This document shows positions 37,357-46,400 of a stretch of DNA of 64,000 bases, one piece after another. The notes under the pieces were generated by a model. The model had not been told where the DNA came from and did not search any database. It saw only the letters and a program-made list of their open reading frames with translations. Origin of the DNA: an uncultured Erythrobacter sp. (lineage in GTDB: Bacteria; Pseudomonadota; Alphaproteobacteria; Sphingomonadales; Sphingomonadaceae); assembly GCA_947501215.1 (NCBI GenBank), contig CANMUS010000001.1, forward strand, positions 744,001-808,000. The letters are read 5' to 3'. Every line of letters begins with the position of its first letter. Within the stretch, counting starts at the first letter, position 1. The translations under genes were made by a program, and so were the position numbers.

Positions 37357-38729
37357 TGCTTCCCGTCCATTGCGCGACCATCCGGTTCTTCTCGTGCCAG
37401 TCCGCCGAGCAGACCGGCGGCCACCCCTGCCAGGCACGCTAATGCCATGGTCCGCAGGGGATAATCAACAAGGCTGTGCAGGCCGATCACCATCAAAATG
37501 CCTAGCGCAAAAACGGTCGTCGGCCGCCGCTCGGGGCTTGTTTGCCAAGCCTTGCGTGCCAAGATCGACAGCAGGGTCGCTGCAGCAAGCAGGATGGCCG
37601 CTCCGAACAGACCCGCCTCAAGCAGGAACTCGAGATAGTCGTTGTGTGCGCGGTTCGGGAATCTTTCGTCGATAACGGCAAACCGTTCGGACGGGAGAAA
37701 GGCTCTGGAGAAGCTGCCAAGACCGCTGCCGACCGGCCAGAAATCTCCAATCGCGGTCAGCGTGTCTTGCCACAGATCGAAGCGCGTATCGCCGCTCGCA
37801 TCGAACCGCGCGAGTACCGCTCCGATCCGTGCATTGCCGGCGAAAGCCAAAGCGCCTGCGGCGACGAGCGCCACCAGCCCCCCGACAGCCGCGATGCCGT
37901 TCGACAGCTCTCGCGCTACACCAGCGACGCGCAATATCGCGAATTGCATCAGGAGAGCGAGGGGCAACAAAGCGATGCCGGCGCGCGATCCCGTGAGAAC
38001 GACGGCGAGCAAAAGAAAGACCTGAAGGATTGCGAAAATGCCAATGTCGGACCGAACGAGCGGTCGCCGGCGCGCAACGCTCGTCAGCCATACTGTCAGC
38101 GCCATCATCCCGATCAGAAGGAAGTCGACCGCCGCGTTCCGGTTCGCATAAAAGGCTGTCAGCCAGTAATCGTGGCTGATCTCGTAGAGCCGGAAAGCAC
38201 CGGGACCGCTCGCCATCTGGATGACGCCAAGCGCCGCACCGGCCAGAGCAAGAGCGGCGATCAGGGCGATCAGGAAGCGCTGGTCCTTGCGGTCCAGCGT
38301 GCTCACCGCAAGCATGGTCCCGACTGCGGTGAGCATTGCCAGTAAGGCCGCGAGCGTCGCGAACGGCGCCACTGACAATGCCCGCCAGCTCTGCGCCTCA
38401 TCGACTTGCGCGAGAGCGTCGGCAACAAGGTCCCGGCCCGGAAGCGACTGCCACAACGATGGCGGTAAGGGGATCAGCTGAAGGATGGGCAGGACGATGA
38501 TGAGACCAGCGAGCGCGATGAGCAATCGCGGGACGCGTCGAACTCCGGCGCCGCTATCCCGTGCCCACCAGATCCATAGGATTATTGCCCCGGCAAAAGC
38601 GAGCTGCACGACGATCTCGGCGATTGCGCTCGGCGTGCCCCCGCCCCCGAGAACCAGCGCAACCGCAACGAAGGCCGCGACCAGCAGCCCGCGACGCGTT
38701 TCGGGCAGGCGATGCTTCAGGCCACGCAT
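37353..38729 (-). CDS. O-antigen ligase/polymerase family protein (WaaL/Wzy-like)
   Basis: This 458-residue membrane protein has about 11-12 helices and a large periplasmic loop ending in PNRAHNDYLEFLLEAGLFG, the signature of the O-antigen ligase family. VLTGSRAGIALL and WPVGSGLGSF are also family-like. In this locus it could polymerise the exopolysaccharide repeat unit. It is first in the row ligase-wza-wzc-TPR, and it is intact although two of its partners are broken. Confidence 0.87.
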   Translation of the reverse strand: MRGLKHRLPETRRGLLVAAFVAVALVLGGGGTPSAIAEIVVQLAFAGAIILWIWWARDSGAGVRRVPRLLIALAGLIIVLPILQLIPLPPSLWQSLPGRDLVADALAQVDEAQSWRALSVAPFATLAALLAMLTAVGTMLAVSTLDRKDQRFLIALIAALALAGAALGVIQMASGPGAFRLYEISHDYWLTAFYANRNAAVDFLLIGMMALTVWLTSVARRRPLVRSDIGIFAILQVFLLLAVVLTGSRAGIALLPLALLMQFAILRVAGVARELSNGIAAVGGLVALVAAGALAFAGNARIGAVLARFDASGDTRFDLWQDTLTAIGDFWPVGSGLGSFSRAFLPSERFAVIDERFPNRAHNDYLEFLLEAGLFGAAILLAAATLLSILARKAWQTSPERRPTTVFALGILMVIGLHSLVDYPLRTMALACLAGVAAGLLGGLAREEPDGRAMDGKQ

Positions 38730-38783
38730 GATCCTCCCTTCCCGATCCTCGTCGGGACCGGCTTAGGCAGATCGACCTACCCA

Positions 38784-38811
38784 GGGGAAGCGCACCATAC
38801 GCGCCTTCCCC
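38784..38811. terminator. Stem-loop between acyl-CoA dehydrogenase end and exopolysaccharide promoter
   Basis: GGGGAAGCGC and GCGCCTTCCCC pair with a single bulge, in the 92-base gap between the end of the acyl-CoA dehydrogenase gene and the start of the ligase gene. No T-run follows. It could stop read-through into the exopolysaccharide genes. Confidence 0.3.
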
Positions 38812-38821
38812 GATATCGTGC

Positions 38822-39985
38822 CTACATCGAGCGGGAGATCACCATCTTCATGACTTCGTTCGACCCGCCGAAGATGCGGGTGATCCGGCTGTCGCGATAC
38901 ATGCGCGCAATCGGGTAGTCGTTGATGAAGCCTGCGCCGCCATGGAACTGGAGGCATTTGTCGACGACCTCGCCCTGCAGCTCGGTGACCCAATATTTGG
39001 CCATGCAGGCGGTCGGCACGTCGAGCTCGCCCTTCAGGTGCTTCGCGATGCAATCGTTCACGAACACCCGCGCCGCCGTACCGCGCGCCTTGAGGTCGGC
39101 CATGACGAATTGTGTGTTCTGGAAGTCCCAGATCGTCTGCCCGAACGCCTTGCGCCCCTTGACGAATTCCATCGTGGTTTCGAGTGCCTTCTCGATCCCA
39201 GTCATCGCGCCCATCGCGATAATGAGGCGCTCCTGCGGCAATTCGCCCATCAACTGATAGAAGCCCTTGCCTTCCTCTCCGCCGAGCACGTTTTCCGCGG
39301 GGACGAAAACATCGTCGAAGAACAGTTCCGACGTATCCGCCGCATCAAGTCCGACCTTGTCGAGCTTCTTGCCGCGCTGGAACCCCTCCGCGCCCTCGGT
39401 TTCCAGCAGCATGAGCGAAATGCCCTTGGCCCGCTCCTTGGGATCGGTCTTGGCGACGACGATGATGAAGTCGGCGGTTTGGCCATTGGAAATGTAGGTC
39501 TTGGCCCCGTTGATGCGATAGCCGTTGCCGTCCTTGAGGGCCGTCGTCGTTATGCTCTGGAGGTCGGAGCCGACGCCCGGCTCGGTCATGGCGATTGCGC
39601 TGACGAGTTCGCCGGTGACCAGCTTGGGGAGGTATTTCTTCTTCTGCTCCTCGGTACCGTGGCGCACGAGGTATGGCAGGATCACCGTATTGTGCAGGCT
39701 GGCCGCGAAACCTTCGACATTGTGCTTCGCTTGCTGGTCGATCACGACCATGTCGTGGCGGAAATCCCCGCCATGGCCGCCGTATTCTTCCGGTACCGAC
39801 ACGCCGAGCAGACCGGCTTCGCCCGCCTCATTCCAGAACTCGCGCTCGACCTGGCCGTTCTCGCGCCATTTCAGCACGCGCTTTTCCGGCGCGTGCTGCT
39901 GGTAGAATTTGCCGACGGCATCGGCGAAGATCGAGATTTCCTCGTCTTCCATGAACTCGGGCGGGGCTACGTCGATAACGGGCAT
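38822..39985 (-). CDS. Acyl-CoA dehydrogenase
   Basis: In this 387-residue protein, AMTEPGVGSDLQSITTTA, KTYISNGQTADFIIVVAKT and GRKAFGQTIWDFQNTQF fit the flavin-binding acyl-CoA dehydrogenase fold; FHGGAGFINDYPIARMYRD and GGSNEVMK with the catalytic Glu complete it. It forms a trans-2-enoyl-CoA and passes electrons to ETF. The chain-length or branched substrate is not readable. It is transcribed with the enoyl-CoA hydratase that lies 39 bases upstream. Confidence 0.92.
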   Translation of the reverse strand: MPVIDVAPPEFMEDEEISIFADAVGKFYQQHAPEKRVLKWRENGQVEREFWNEAGEAGLLGVSVPEEYGGHGGDFRHDMVVIDQQAKHNVEGFAASLHNTVILPYLVRHGTEEQKKKYLPKLVTGELVSAIAMTEPGVGSDLQSITTTALKDGNGYRINGAKTYISNGQTADFIIVVAKTDPKERAKGISLMLLETEGAEGFQRGKKLDKVGLDAADTSELFFDDVFVPAENVLGGEEGKGFYQLMGELPQERLIIAMGAMTGIEKALETTMEFVKGRKAFGQTIWDFQNTQFVMADLKARGTAARVFVNDCIAKHLKGELDVPTACMAKYWVTELQGEVVDKCLQFHGGAGFINDYPIARMYRDSRITRIFGGSNEVMKMVISRSM

Positions 39986-40024
39986 TGTCTGGGTCCTCTC
40001 CGGTAAGTCTGTGTGCTGGCGGGC

Positions 40025-40786
40025 TTACTTGCCCTTCCAGTTCGGCGCGCGCTTCTCGGCGAAAGCGGCGGCGCCTTCACGCGCATCCTCGCTGACGAAA
40101 ACGGGCGCGATAAGCTGGGTCTGGCGCTCGTAGCGCTCGTCCATCGGCCAGCCGCGCGATTCCTTGATAACGGCCTTCGAAACCTTTACGGCGAGCGGAC
40201 CGTTGGCCACGATCTTGGCGGCCAGTTCCTTCGCCCCATCGAGCGCCGAGCCATTCGTCACGCGGTTGATCAGGCCGAGTTCGTAAGCGCGCGCGGCATC
40301 GATGAAGTCTCCGGTCAGCGCGAGTTCCATCGCGATCCGCTCGGGGATCTGGTCGGGCAGCATCATCACCCCGCCCGCCGCGGCAACGAGGCCGCGCTTC
40401 ACTTCGGGAATGCCGAATTTCGCGCCGTCATTGGCCACCACCAAGTCGCACGCGATCATGAGTTCGAGGCCGCCTGCCAGCGCATAGCCATCAACCGCTG
40501 CAATCAGCGGCTTCTTGGGCGGAGCCTGCACAACGCCGCCGAAACCGCGCCCTTCGACCACCGGGCTTTCACCGCGCAGGAAGCCCTTGAGATCCATTCC
40601 GGAGCAGAATGTGCCGCCCGCGCCGGTCAAAATGCCGACCCGCAAATCGTCCTCGCTGTCGAGCCGGTCCATCGCCGCGGCAATGCCTTCGGCAGCGGCC
40701 TTCGTCATCGCGTTCTTCGCATCGGGCCGGTTGATCGTGACGACCAGAATGCCGTCGTCAACGCTCGTGAGGACTTCCTCGGACAT
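40025..40786 (-). CDS. Enoyl-CoA hydratase/isomerase (crotonase family)
   Basis: In this 253-residue crotonase the oxyanion hole is formed by AGGTFCSGMDLKGF and by DGYALAGGLELMIACD. The residue pattern KRGLVAAAGG covers the second catalytic region, where the usual Glu is not clearly placed, so an isomerase or atypical hydratase is possible. It is the first gene of the unit with the acyl-CoA dehydrogenase, divergent from the thiolase gene; the shared 99-base gap has an imperfect operator-like palindrome. Confidence 0.88.
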   Translation of the reverse strand: MSEEVLTSVDDGILVVTINRPDAKNAMTKAAAEGIAAAMDRLDSEDDLRVGILTGAGGTFCSGMDLKGFLRGESPVVEGRGFGGVVQAPPKKPLIAAVDGYALAGGLELMIACDLVVANDGAKFGIPEVKRGLVAAAGGVMMLPDQIPERIAMELALTGDFIDAARAYELGLINRVTNGSALDGAKELAAKIVANGPLAVKVSKAVIKESRGWPMDERYERQTQLIAPVFVSEDAREGAAAFAEKRAPNWKGK

Positions 40787-40842
40787 CGGGTTCTCTCTCC
40801 AATTGCAAAATGAAACTTGCCTTGCGCCATTGCTGGGGTACG

Positions 40843-40858
40843 CTTACGCAAACGTCAA
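40843..40858. promoter_or_regulatory. Operator-like imperfect palindrome between divergent beta-oxidation genes
   Basis: CTTACGCAAACGTCAA has ACG...CGT half-sites in the style of LiuR/FadR-type operators that control acyl-CoA catabolism (TTGACGT-like arms). It lies between the crotonase and thiolase starts, 28 bases from the thiolase ATG. The regulator itself is not in the window. Confidence 0.3.
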
Positions 40859-40885
40859 CCGTTATCAGAGCTGAGAGGAAAAACC

Positions 40886-42154
40886 ATGGCCGAAGCCTAT
40901 ATCATCGATGCAGTCCGCACGCCCCGCGGGATCGGCAAACAAGGCAAGGGCGCGCTGGCGCACATGCATCCGCAGCATCTTGCCGCAACGTGTCTTAAGG
41001 CGATTAAGGAGCGGAACGACCTCGACACCAGCACAGTGGACGACGTAATCTGGTCGGTCAGCACGCAGGACGGCATGCAGGCAGGCGACATGGGCCGCAT
41101 GGCGGCGCTCGACGCCGGCTTCGACGTCACTTCGTCGGGCACCACGCTGGACCGCTTCTGCGGCGGCGGCATCACATCTGTCGCCCTGGCTGCAGCGCAG
41201 GTGATGAGCGGCATGGAAGATTGCGTTGTCGCGGGCGGCACCGAGATGATGAGCCTGACCGCGCAGATGTCCAAGGACAAGATGGCTGCCGGGCTCAAGC
41301 CGCCGATGATGGGCAGCTACAACCAGCGCTTGCAGGCGAGCCATCCGCAAAGCCATCAGGGCGTGTGCGGCGATGCCATCGCCACGATGGAAGGCTTTAC
41401 CCGCGAAGAGCTGGACGAGGTCGGCTATCGCAGCCAACAGCGCGCGGCCAAGGCGATCGAGGAAGGCCGGTTCGACAAATCGGTGGTGCCGGTAAAGGAC
41501 GACGAGGGCAATGTCGTGCTCGACAAGGAGGAATATCCGCGCCCCCAGACCACGCGCGAAGGGCTGGCCGAATTGGAGCCCGCCTTCGCCAAGATCGCCA
41601 ATGTCCCGCTCGACAAGGACGGGACGATTTTCGCCGGACTGGTGAATGCTAAATACCCCGATCTCGAGATCAAGCACTTCCACCATGCGGGCAACAGCTC
41701 CGGCGTAGTCGATGGTGCGGCGGCCGTGCTGGTGGCCAGCAAGGACTATGCACAAAAGCATGGCCTGAAGCCGCGCGCACGCATCGTGGCAACGGCGAAC
41801 ATGGGCGACGATCCGACGCTGATGCTCAATGCACCCGTTCCGGCAGCGAAGAAGGTCCTGGAAAAGGCCGGAATGTCCAAGGACGATATCGATCTCTACG
41901 AGATCAACGAAGCCTTTGCGGTCGTCGCTGCAAAGTTCGTCAAGGACCTCGAGCTCGACTGGGACAAGGTCAATGTCAACGGCGGCTCGATCGCGCTCGG
42001 CCATCCCATCGGCGCGACCGGATCGATCCTTATCGGCACGATGGTCGACGAGTTGGAACGGCAGGACAAGCGCTACGGCCTCGTCACCATGTGCGCGGCG
42101 GGCGGCATGGCGCCTGCCATCATCATCGAGCGGGTCGACGATTTCGTCGACTGA
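40886..42154 (+). CDS. Acetyl-CoA C-acyltransferase (thiolase)
   Basis: ATG 40886 gives 422 residues; RBS GAGAGGA lies in front. The acylated Cys92 is in LDRFCGGGITSVALAA, the His in GGSIALGHPIGATG, and the second Cys in VTMCAAGGMAPA, so all three catalytic residues are present. It would cleave 3-ketoacyl-CoA (beta-oxidation) or condense two acetyl-CoA. The neighbours favour degradation. The upstream region in frame is not thiolase-like. Confidence 0.93.
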   Translation: MAEAYIIDAVRTPRGIGKQGKGALAHMHPQHLAATCLKAIKERNDLDTSTVDDVIWSVSTQDGMQAGDMGRMAALDAGFDVTSSGTTLDRFCGGGITSVALAAAQVMSGMEDCVVAGGTEMMSLTAQMSKDKMAAGLKPPMMGSYNQRLQASHPQSHQGVCGDAIATMEGFTREELDEVGYRSQQRAAKAIEEGRFDKSVVPVKDDEGNVVLDKEEYPRPQTTREGLAELEPAFAKIANVPLDKDGTIFAGLVNAKYPDLEIKHFHHAGNSSGVVDGAAAVLVASKDYAQKHGLKPRARIVATANMGDDPTLMLNAPVPAAKKVLEKAGMSKDDIDLYEINEAFAVVAAKFVKDLELDWDKVNVNGGSIALGHPIGATGSILIGTMVDELERQDKRYGLVTMCAAGGMAPAIIIERVDDFVD

Positions 42155-42169
42155 GGAACTTGCAGGGCG

Positions 42170-42189
42170 GCAGCGTTATTATTCGCTGC
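42170..42189. terminator. Small stem-loop between convergent thiolase and amylase genes
   Basis: GCAGCG (42170-42175) and CGCTGC (42184-42189) pair around TTATTATT, in the short convergent gap that also contains the amylase stop codon. A bidirectional terminator is plausible though the stem is only 6 bp. Confidence 0.3.
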
Positions 42190-43585
42190 GGCTCGCGAAC
42201 AGGCGCCAGCCCCAGGCAGGCAATTCGATCGACTCGCCTTCGCCGATCGTCACTTCGCGGCGGAGCGGGAATTCGGCATAGGTCCCCACCGGCAAGCCGC
42301 TGGTCAGCGTCGCGCTGACCGGCTTGTCGCTCATGTTGAACAAGCCGAGGACCTTATTGCCGTCCTTCTGCCTCACCCATGCGAGCAGTTGCTCGGGCGC
42401 GGAATTCTCGACCTTCTGCATTCGGGCGCCCCATTGCCCGTTGTCGAGTGCGGGGTTCGACTTGCGGAACTCGATCAGCTGTTCGAGCAGCAGGCCATAG
42501 ATGCAGCCGCGCCCTTGGCTCCAGTCGATCGCGTCCTTTTCGAAGAACTCAAGCCGCTTGGCGTTGCAGGCTTCCATGCCATTGTGGATCAGCGGCAGGC
42601 CCTCGCCCGTGAAAGACAGCCCGGTCATCGCGTAGAGCGCATTGCCGTAATTTTCGGCCATGGTGCCTTCCCACGCATTGCTGTCATGGTTCTCGATATA
42701 GGTCATGCGCATGGCCTCTTCGGGCCACAGGCTCTCGTTCTCGGCATAATAGCCGTAGAAGCTGGTCGCATTCCCCTTGCCCTGCGCGACGTTTTTGGTC
42801 GTGTTATGCCAATCCCAGGCATAGGTCGCATCGAACGCCTTCTGGTGGAACGCGGTTTCCTGCACCTCGCCCAGCATGAACACCGGGCGGATCGCGGTCA
42901 GCCGGTCGCGCATGGTGTTCCAGAAATCGAGCGGGACATATCCGGCCACGTCGGCGCGGTATCCATCGACACCGAACTCGCGGACCCAGTATTCCATTGC
43001 TTCGCCGACATGCTGGCGAACGCCGGGCTTCGTCCAGTCGAGGTCGATGATGTCCGACCAGTCCCACCACGGCGTCGGGCGGAAATCGCCCTTCCAGTCC
43101 TTTTCGTACCAGTCGGGATGCTGCTGCGCGAGCTCGTTGTCCCACGCCGTGTGATTGGCGACAAGATCGAGGATAACCTTGAAACCTTGCGCGTGCGCGG
43201 CATCGACGAAGGTGCGAAAGTCCTCCTTCGTGCCGAACTCGGGGTTTACGTCGTAATAGTCCTTTACCGAATAAGGGCTGCCAAGACCGCCCTTGCGATT
43301 GGCCTCTCCGATCGGGTGGATCGGCATCAGCCAGAGGATGTCGACGCCGAGCGCCTTCAGCCGGGGCAACTGCTTCTGCGCGGCGGCGAAGGTGCCTTCC
43401 TCGGTGAACTGCCGGGTGTTGATCTGGTAGAGCACCGCCTTGCGTGACCACTCGGGATGTTCAATCTCCACCACGCTTTGCGGCTGCCAGGGCGAAGCGA
43501 CATGATCGTCGGCAAGAGCGGGCGACGAGATGATGCCGGTAGCGAGAAGGCTGAGCGCAGCTGCGCTCGCGAAAAGCTTAGGCAT
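42179..43585 (-). CDS. Secreted alpha-amylase family enzyme (GH13)
   Basis: ATG 43585 gives 468 residues with a signal peptide (LFASAAALSLLATGIISSPALA). GH13 regions: DLVANHTAWDN, DGYRADVAGY (Asp nucleophile), MLGEVQE (Glu acid/base) and YIENHDSN. The C-terminal beta domain follows. It would cut alpha-1,4-glucans in the periplasm or outside. It overlaps the MFS transporter stop by eight bases and follows it in one operon. Confidence 0.92.
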   Translation of the reverse strand: MPKLFASAAALSLLATGIISSPALADDHVASPWQPQSVVEIEHPEWSRKAVLYQINTRQFTEEGTFAAAQKQLPRLKALGVDILWLMPIHPIGEANRKGGLGSPYSVKDYYDVNPEFGTKEDFRTFVDAAHAQGFKVILDLVANHTAWDNELAQQHPDWYEKDWKGDFRPTPWWDWSDIIDLDWTKPGVRQHVGEAMEYWVREFGVDGYRADVAGYVPLDFWNTMRDRLTAIRPVFMLGEVQETAFHQKAFDATYAWDWHNTTKNVAQGKGNATSFYGYYAENESLWPEEAMRMTYIENHDSNAWEGTMAENYGNALYAMTGLSFTGEGLPLIHNGMEACNAKRLEFFEKDAIDWSQGRGCIYGLLLEQLIEFRKSNPALDNGQWGARMQKVENSAPEQLLAWVRQKDGNKVLGLFNMSDKPVSATLTSGLPVGTYAEFPLRREVTIGEGESIELPAWGWRLFASRSE

Positions 43586-45128
43586 TGGCAATCTCCTGGA
43601 AATTTTCGCCGGGCACTTCGACCCGGAGCATGGCAAAGGCGGCGAGCGCCCAGGCGGCGGCGGCAAACAGCATCGTCCAGATCGGATCGCCGGGGAAGAG
43701 CGCCTTCATCACGCTACCCATGACGGTCGCAACCAGCAGCTGCGGCACGACGATGAAGATGTTGAACAGGCCCATATAGATGCCGAGCTTCGCCTGCGGC
43801 AGGCTGCTGGCGAGGATGGCGTAAGGCATCGCCAAGATCGAGGCCCAGGCGATACCCTTCAATATCTCGCAGACGATCAGCAGCGCCGGATCGCGCAGCA
43901 CGAAATAGCCGAGGAAGCCTGCCGCACCGAGCAGCAGGCAGGTCATGTGCGTTTTCGCCTTGCCGAGTTTGCGGCTCATCACGGGCAGCAGCGCGAGCGC
44001 GGCGATGGCAGCCACACCGTTCTGCACGGTGTAGATCAGGTTCCACCAGTTCGCGCCCTCGTTATAAGCGGCGGTGGTCGGATCGGCACTGCCGTAGAAA
44101 TATTGCGACACGATCGGGCCGGAATAGATCCACATGATGAAGAGCGCGGACCAGCTGAAGAACTGCACCAGCGCGAGCCGCTTCATCGTATCCGGCATAC
44201 CCGAGAAATCGCCGACGATGCTCGACAGCATGTTTGCCGAACGACCCTGCTTGGCCATGGAAATGGCGATGAGGCTGAGCACGCCATAGGTCGCCAGCAG
44301 GCCGCCGAGCAGGTAGATTTCCTTCTCCAGCCCGAGCGGTGCGACCAGCAACGCGACGACCACACCCGCTGCAATCCAGAGCAGTGCGCTGCCGTAGCTC
44401 TTGGCGGCAAGCGCGCGCACTGGGGCTCCGGCCTCCACCGCGCGCTCCGCTTCGAAGCGGGCCATTTCCTCAGGAGAATATTCGCGCGTCGTCACCACCG
44501 TCCAGCCGATGGCGCAAAACAGCGCGACCGCGCCCGCCCAGAAGCTCCAGCGAACCGTGTCAGGGATCTGCCCAGCAGGGGCTACATTGCTGACGCCGAA
44601 CTGTTCTAGCAGCCACGGAAAGATAGCCGCGACCACCGCGCCTGCGCCGATAAACGCCGTCTGCACCGCATAACCGGTCGCATGCTGCGACCTGTCGAGC
44701 ATATCGCCCACGAAGGCGCGGAACGGCTCCATCGCGATGTTGAGGCTCGCATCAAGCACCCACAATAGCGCGGCAGCGAACAGCAAAGGCGCGGCGAAGG
44801 CTGGCGCAAGCGGCATGAGGAAGAGCGAGACCGCGGCCAGCAAAGCGCCGGTCATGAAATAGGGCCGCCGCCTGCCGAAGCGGTTCCAGGTCTTGTCCGA
44901 TAGATGCCCGATGATCGGCTGCACGATCAGCCCGGTCAGCGGCGCTGCGACCCATAGCGCGGGCAGGTCGTCGAGCGAGGCACCGACCGTCTGGAAGATG
45001 CGGCTCATGTTCGAATTCTGCAGCACGAAGCCGATCTGGATGCCGAAAAAGCCGAAGCTGATGTTGGCGAGCCCGCCCCAGCCCATATGCGGCTTGCGTG
45101 CGGCGTCTACCGCCGGTGTCGTGGCCAT
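43578..45128 (-). CDS. MFS sugar transporter (GPH/maltose type)
   Basis: This 516-residue protein has about 12 helices. NISFGFFGIQIGFVLQNSNMSRIFQTVGA at the N terminus and PIIGHLSDKTWNRFGRRRPYF (loop 2-3 motif) are typical of sugar:cation MFS carriers in sphingomonad and Caulobacter maltose loci. It would take maltose or glucose across the inner membrane. Its promoter region (45129-45245) holds a LacI-like operator. Confidence 0.87.
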   Translation of the reverse strand: MATTPAVDAARKPHMGWGGLANISFGFFGIQIGFVLQNSNMSRIFQTVGASLDDLPALWVAAPLTGLIVQPIIGHLSDKTWNRFGRRRPYFMTGALLAAVSLFLMPLAPAFAAPLLFAAALLWVLDASLNIAMEPFRAFVGDMLDRSQHATGYAVQTAFIGAGAVVAAIFPWLLEQFGVSNVAPAGQIPDTVRWSFWAGAVALFCAIGWTVVTTREYSPEEMARFEAERAVEAGAPVRALAAKSYGSALLWIAAGVVVALLVAPLGLEKEIYLLGGLLATYGVLSLIAISMAKQGRSANMLSSIVGDFSGMPDTMKRLALVQFFSWSALFIMWIYSGPIVSQYFYGSADPTTAAYNEGANWWNLIYTVQNGVAAIAALALLPVMSRKLGKAKTHMTCLLLGAAGFLGYFVLRDPALLIVCEILKGIAWASILAMPYAILASSLPQAKLGIYMGLFNIFIVVPQLLVATVMGSVMKALFPGDPIWTMLFAAAAWALAAFAMLRVEVPGENFQEIANA

Positions 45129-45221
45129 CGATACGTATCCTCAGTCCCATGCGCGCGGATCTTGGCGTCCGCTCGACAATTCAAGGTGCTACGCTGGCAT
45201 GGCGGCCCCTCCCCGCCAAGC

Positions 45222-45238
45222 ACGTATACGAATACGTA
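45222..45238. promoter_or_regulatory. LacI-type operator upstream of the MFS gene
   Basis: The stretch ACGTATACGAATACGTA contains the perfect palindrome CGTATACG (45223-45230), identical to the one before the TonB receptor gene at 47148. It lies about 95 bases before the transporter start and is the best candidate for binding by the LacI-family protein encoded next to it. Confidence 0.55.
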
Positions 45239-45245
45239 GAGGGCC

Positions 45246-46283
45246 TTAGCGGGCGGCGCTGGAGCCGCGGACGATTAGTTTGCCCGGCAGCTTGCGCGGC
45301 GGCAGGTCCCGATCCTCGATCTGCGCGATCAGCGTCTCGACAAGTGCTTGCCCGGCACCGCGAATGTCTTGCATCACAGTGGTCAACGGCGGTGTGGTGA
45401 GGCTTGCGGCGGGAATATCGTCGAACCCCACTACGGCGACATCGCCCGGCACGCTGCGACCCGCCTCCGCCAGCGCGCGCATGGCTCCGATCGCGATAAG
45501 GTCGCTGGCGGCGAAGACCGCATCGAAGGCTTTGCCGCTCGCCAGCAGCGCCTCGGCTGCCGCATGACCAGCTTCCTCGGTCGTGATCGCGTCGAACTGC
45601 AGCGCGCGATCCGCCTCGATGCCCGCCTCGCGAAGGCCTTCGCACAAGCCCGCATAGCGCCCCGCGAATTCGGGATAGTGCTCGTCCGCATGGCCGAGAA
45701 AGGCGACCGCCTTGCGCCCGCTTTCCGCGAGGTGCCGTCCGGCTATCACGCCTGCAGCATGGTTGTCCGTTCCCACCGTCACGCCGCTACTGTCGGAGGA
45801 AACCGAGCCCCAGCGCGCGAAATGGGTGCCCTGCGCCTCGAGCTGGTCCAGCCGCTTACGATAAACCGTGTAGTCGCCGTAGCCGAGCAGGATCAGCCCG
45901 TCGGCGCGGTGGCTGTCCTGATACTGGACGTGCCAATCGTCCTCCATCCGCTGGAAGGAAATCAGCAGATCCAGGCCGCGATCGGCGCAAGCCCGGGTGA
46001 TCGATCCCAGCATGGCGAGGAAGAAAGGATTGATCATGCTCTCGTCGGGCGTCGGGTCCTCGAAGAACAGCAACGCGATGGTGTTCGACCGTTGCGAGCG
46101 AAGGGACGAGGCATTCTTGTCGACGGTGTAGTTCAGGTCGCGAGCGATCTGCTGGATGCGCTCGCGAGTCTTGGCGCTGACCGCACGGTCGCCCCGCAAA
46201 GCACGACTGACCGTGGGCTGCGAGACCCCCGCCGCATAGGCGATGTCGAAGCTGGTCGGCCGACCTGTCGGCTTGCGACCCAT
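45246..46283 (-). CDS. LacI-family transcriptional regulator of the maltose locus
   Basis: ATG 46283 gives 345 residues with the HTH at about 9-30 (TSFDIAYAAGVSQPTVSRALRG shortened hinge SSLRSQRSNTIAL) and a periplasmic-binding-type sugar domain ending in VGFDDIPAASLTTPPLTTV. It is probably a repressor that leaves CGTATACG sites when maltose or a derivative binds. A longer open frame upstream (to 46550) overlaps the divergent gene and is not used. Confidence 0.92.
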   Translation of the reverse strand: MGRKPTGRPTSFDIAYAAGVSQPTVSRALRGDRAVSAKTRERIQQIARDLNYTVDKNASSLRSQRSNTIALLFFEDPTPDESMINPFFLAMLGSITRACADRGLDLLISFQRMEDDWHVQYQDSHRADGLILLGYGDYTVYRKRLDQLEAQGTHFARWGSVSSDSSGVTVGTDNHAAGVIAGRHLAESGRKAVAFLGHADEHYPEFAGRYAGLCEGLREAGIEADRALQFDAITTEEAGHAAAEALLASGKAFDAVFAASDLIAIGAMRALAEAGRSVPGDVAVVGFDDIPAASLTTPPLTTVMQDIRGAGQALVETLIAQIEDRDLPPRKLPGKLIVRGSSAAR

Positions 46284-46400
46284 CTCTCTCCTCCCGGCCT
46301 GTCCTGACAAGCCTTCGCCGCCGACCTTAGCAGGAGGCAGAGCGGAGGCAATCGCGACGCAGTTCCATTCGCCAGCTTTTTGCTTGTATGGCGGGCCGCG

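Noticed and set aside
37000..37437. Extended N terminus of the Wza-like protein from 37437
   Set aside because: The extra 27 residues would overlap the ligase gene and precede the signal peptide; ATG 37356 directly starts the lipoprotein signal.
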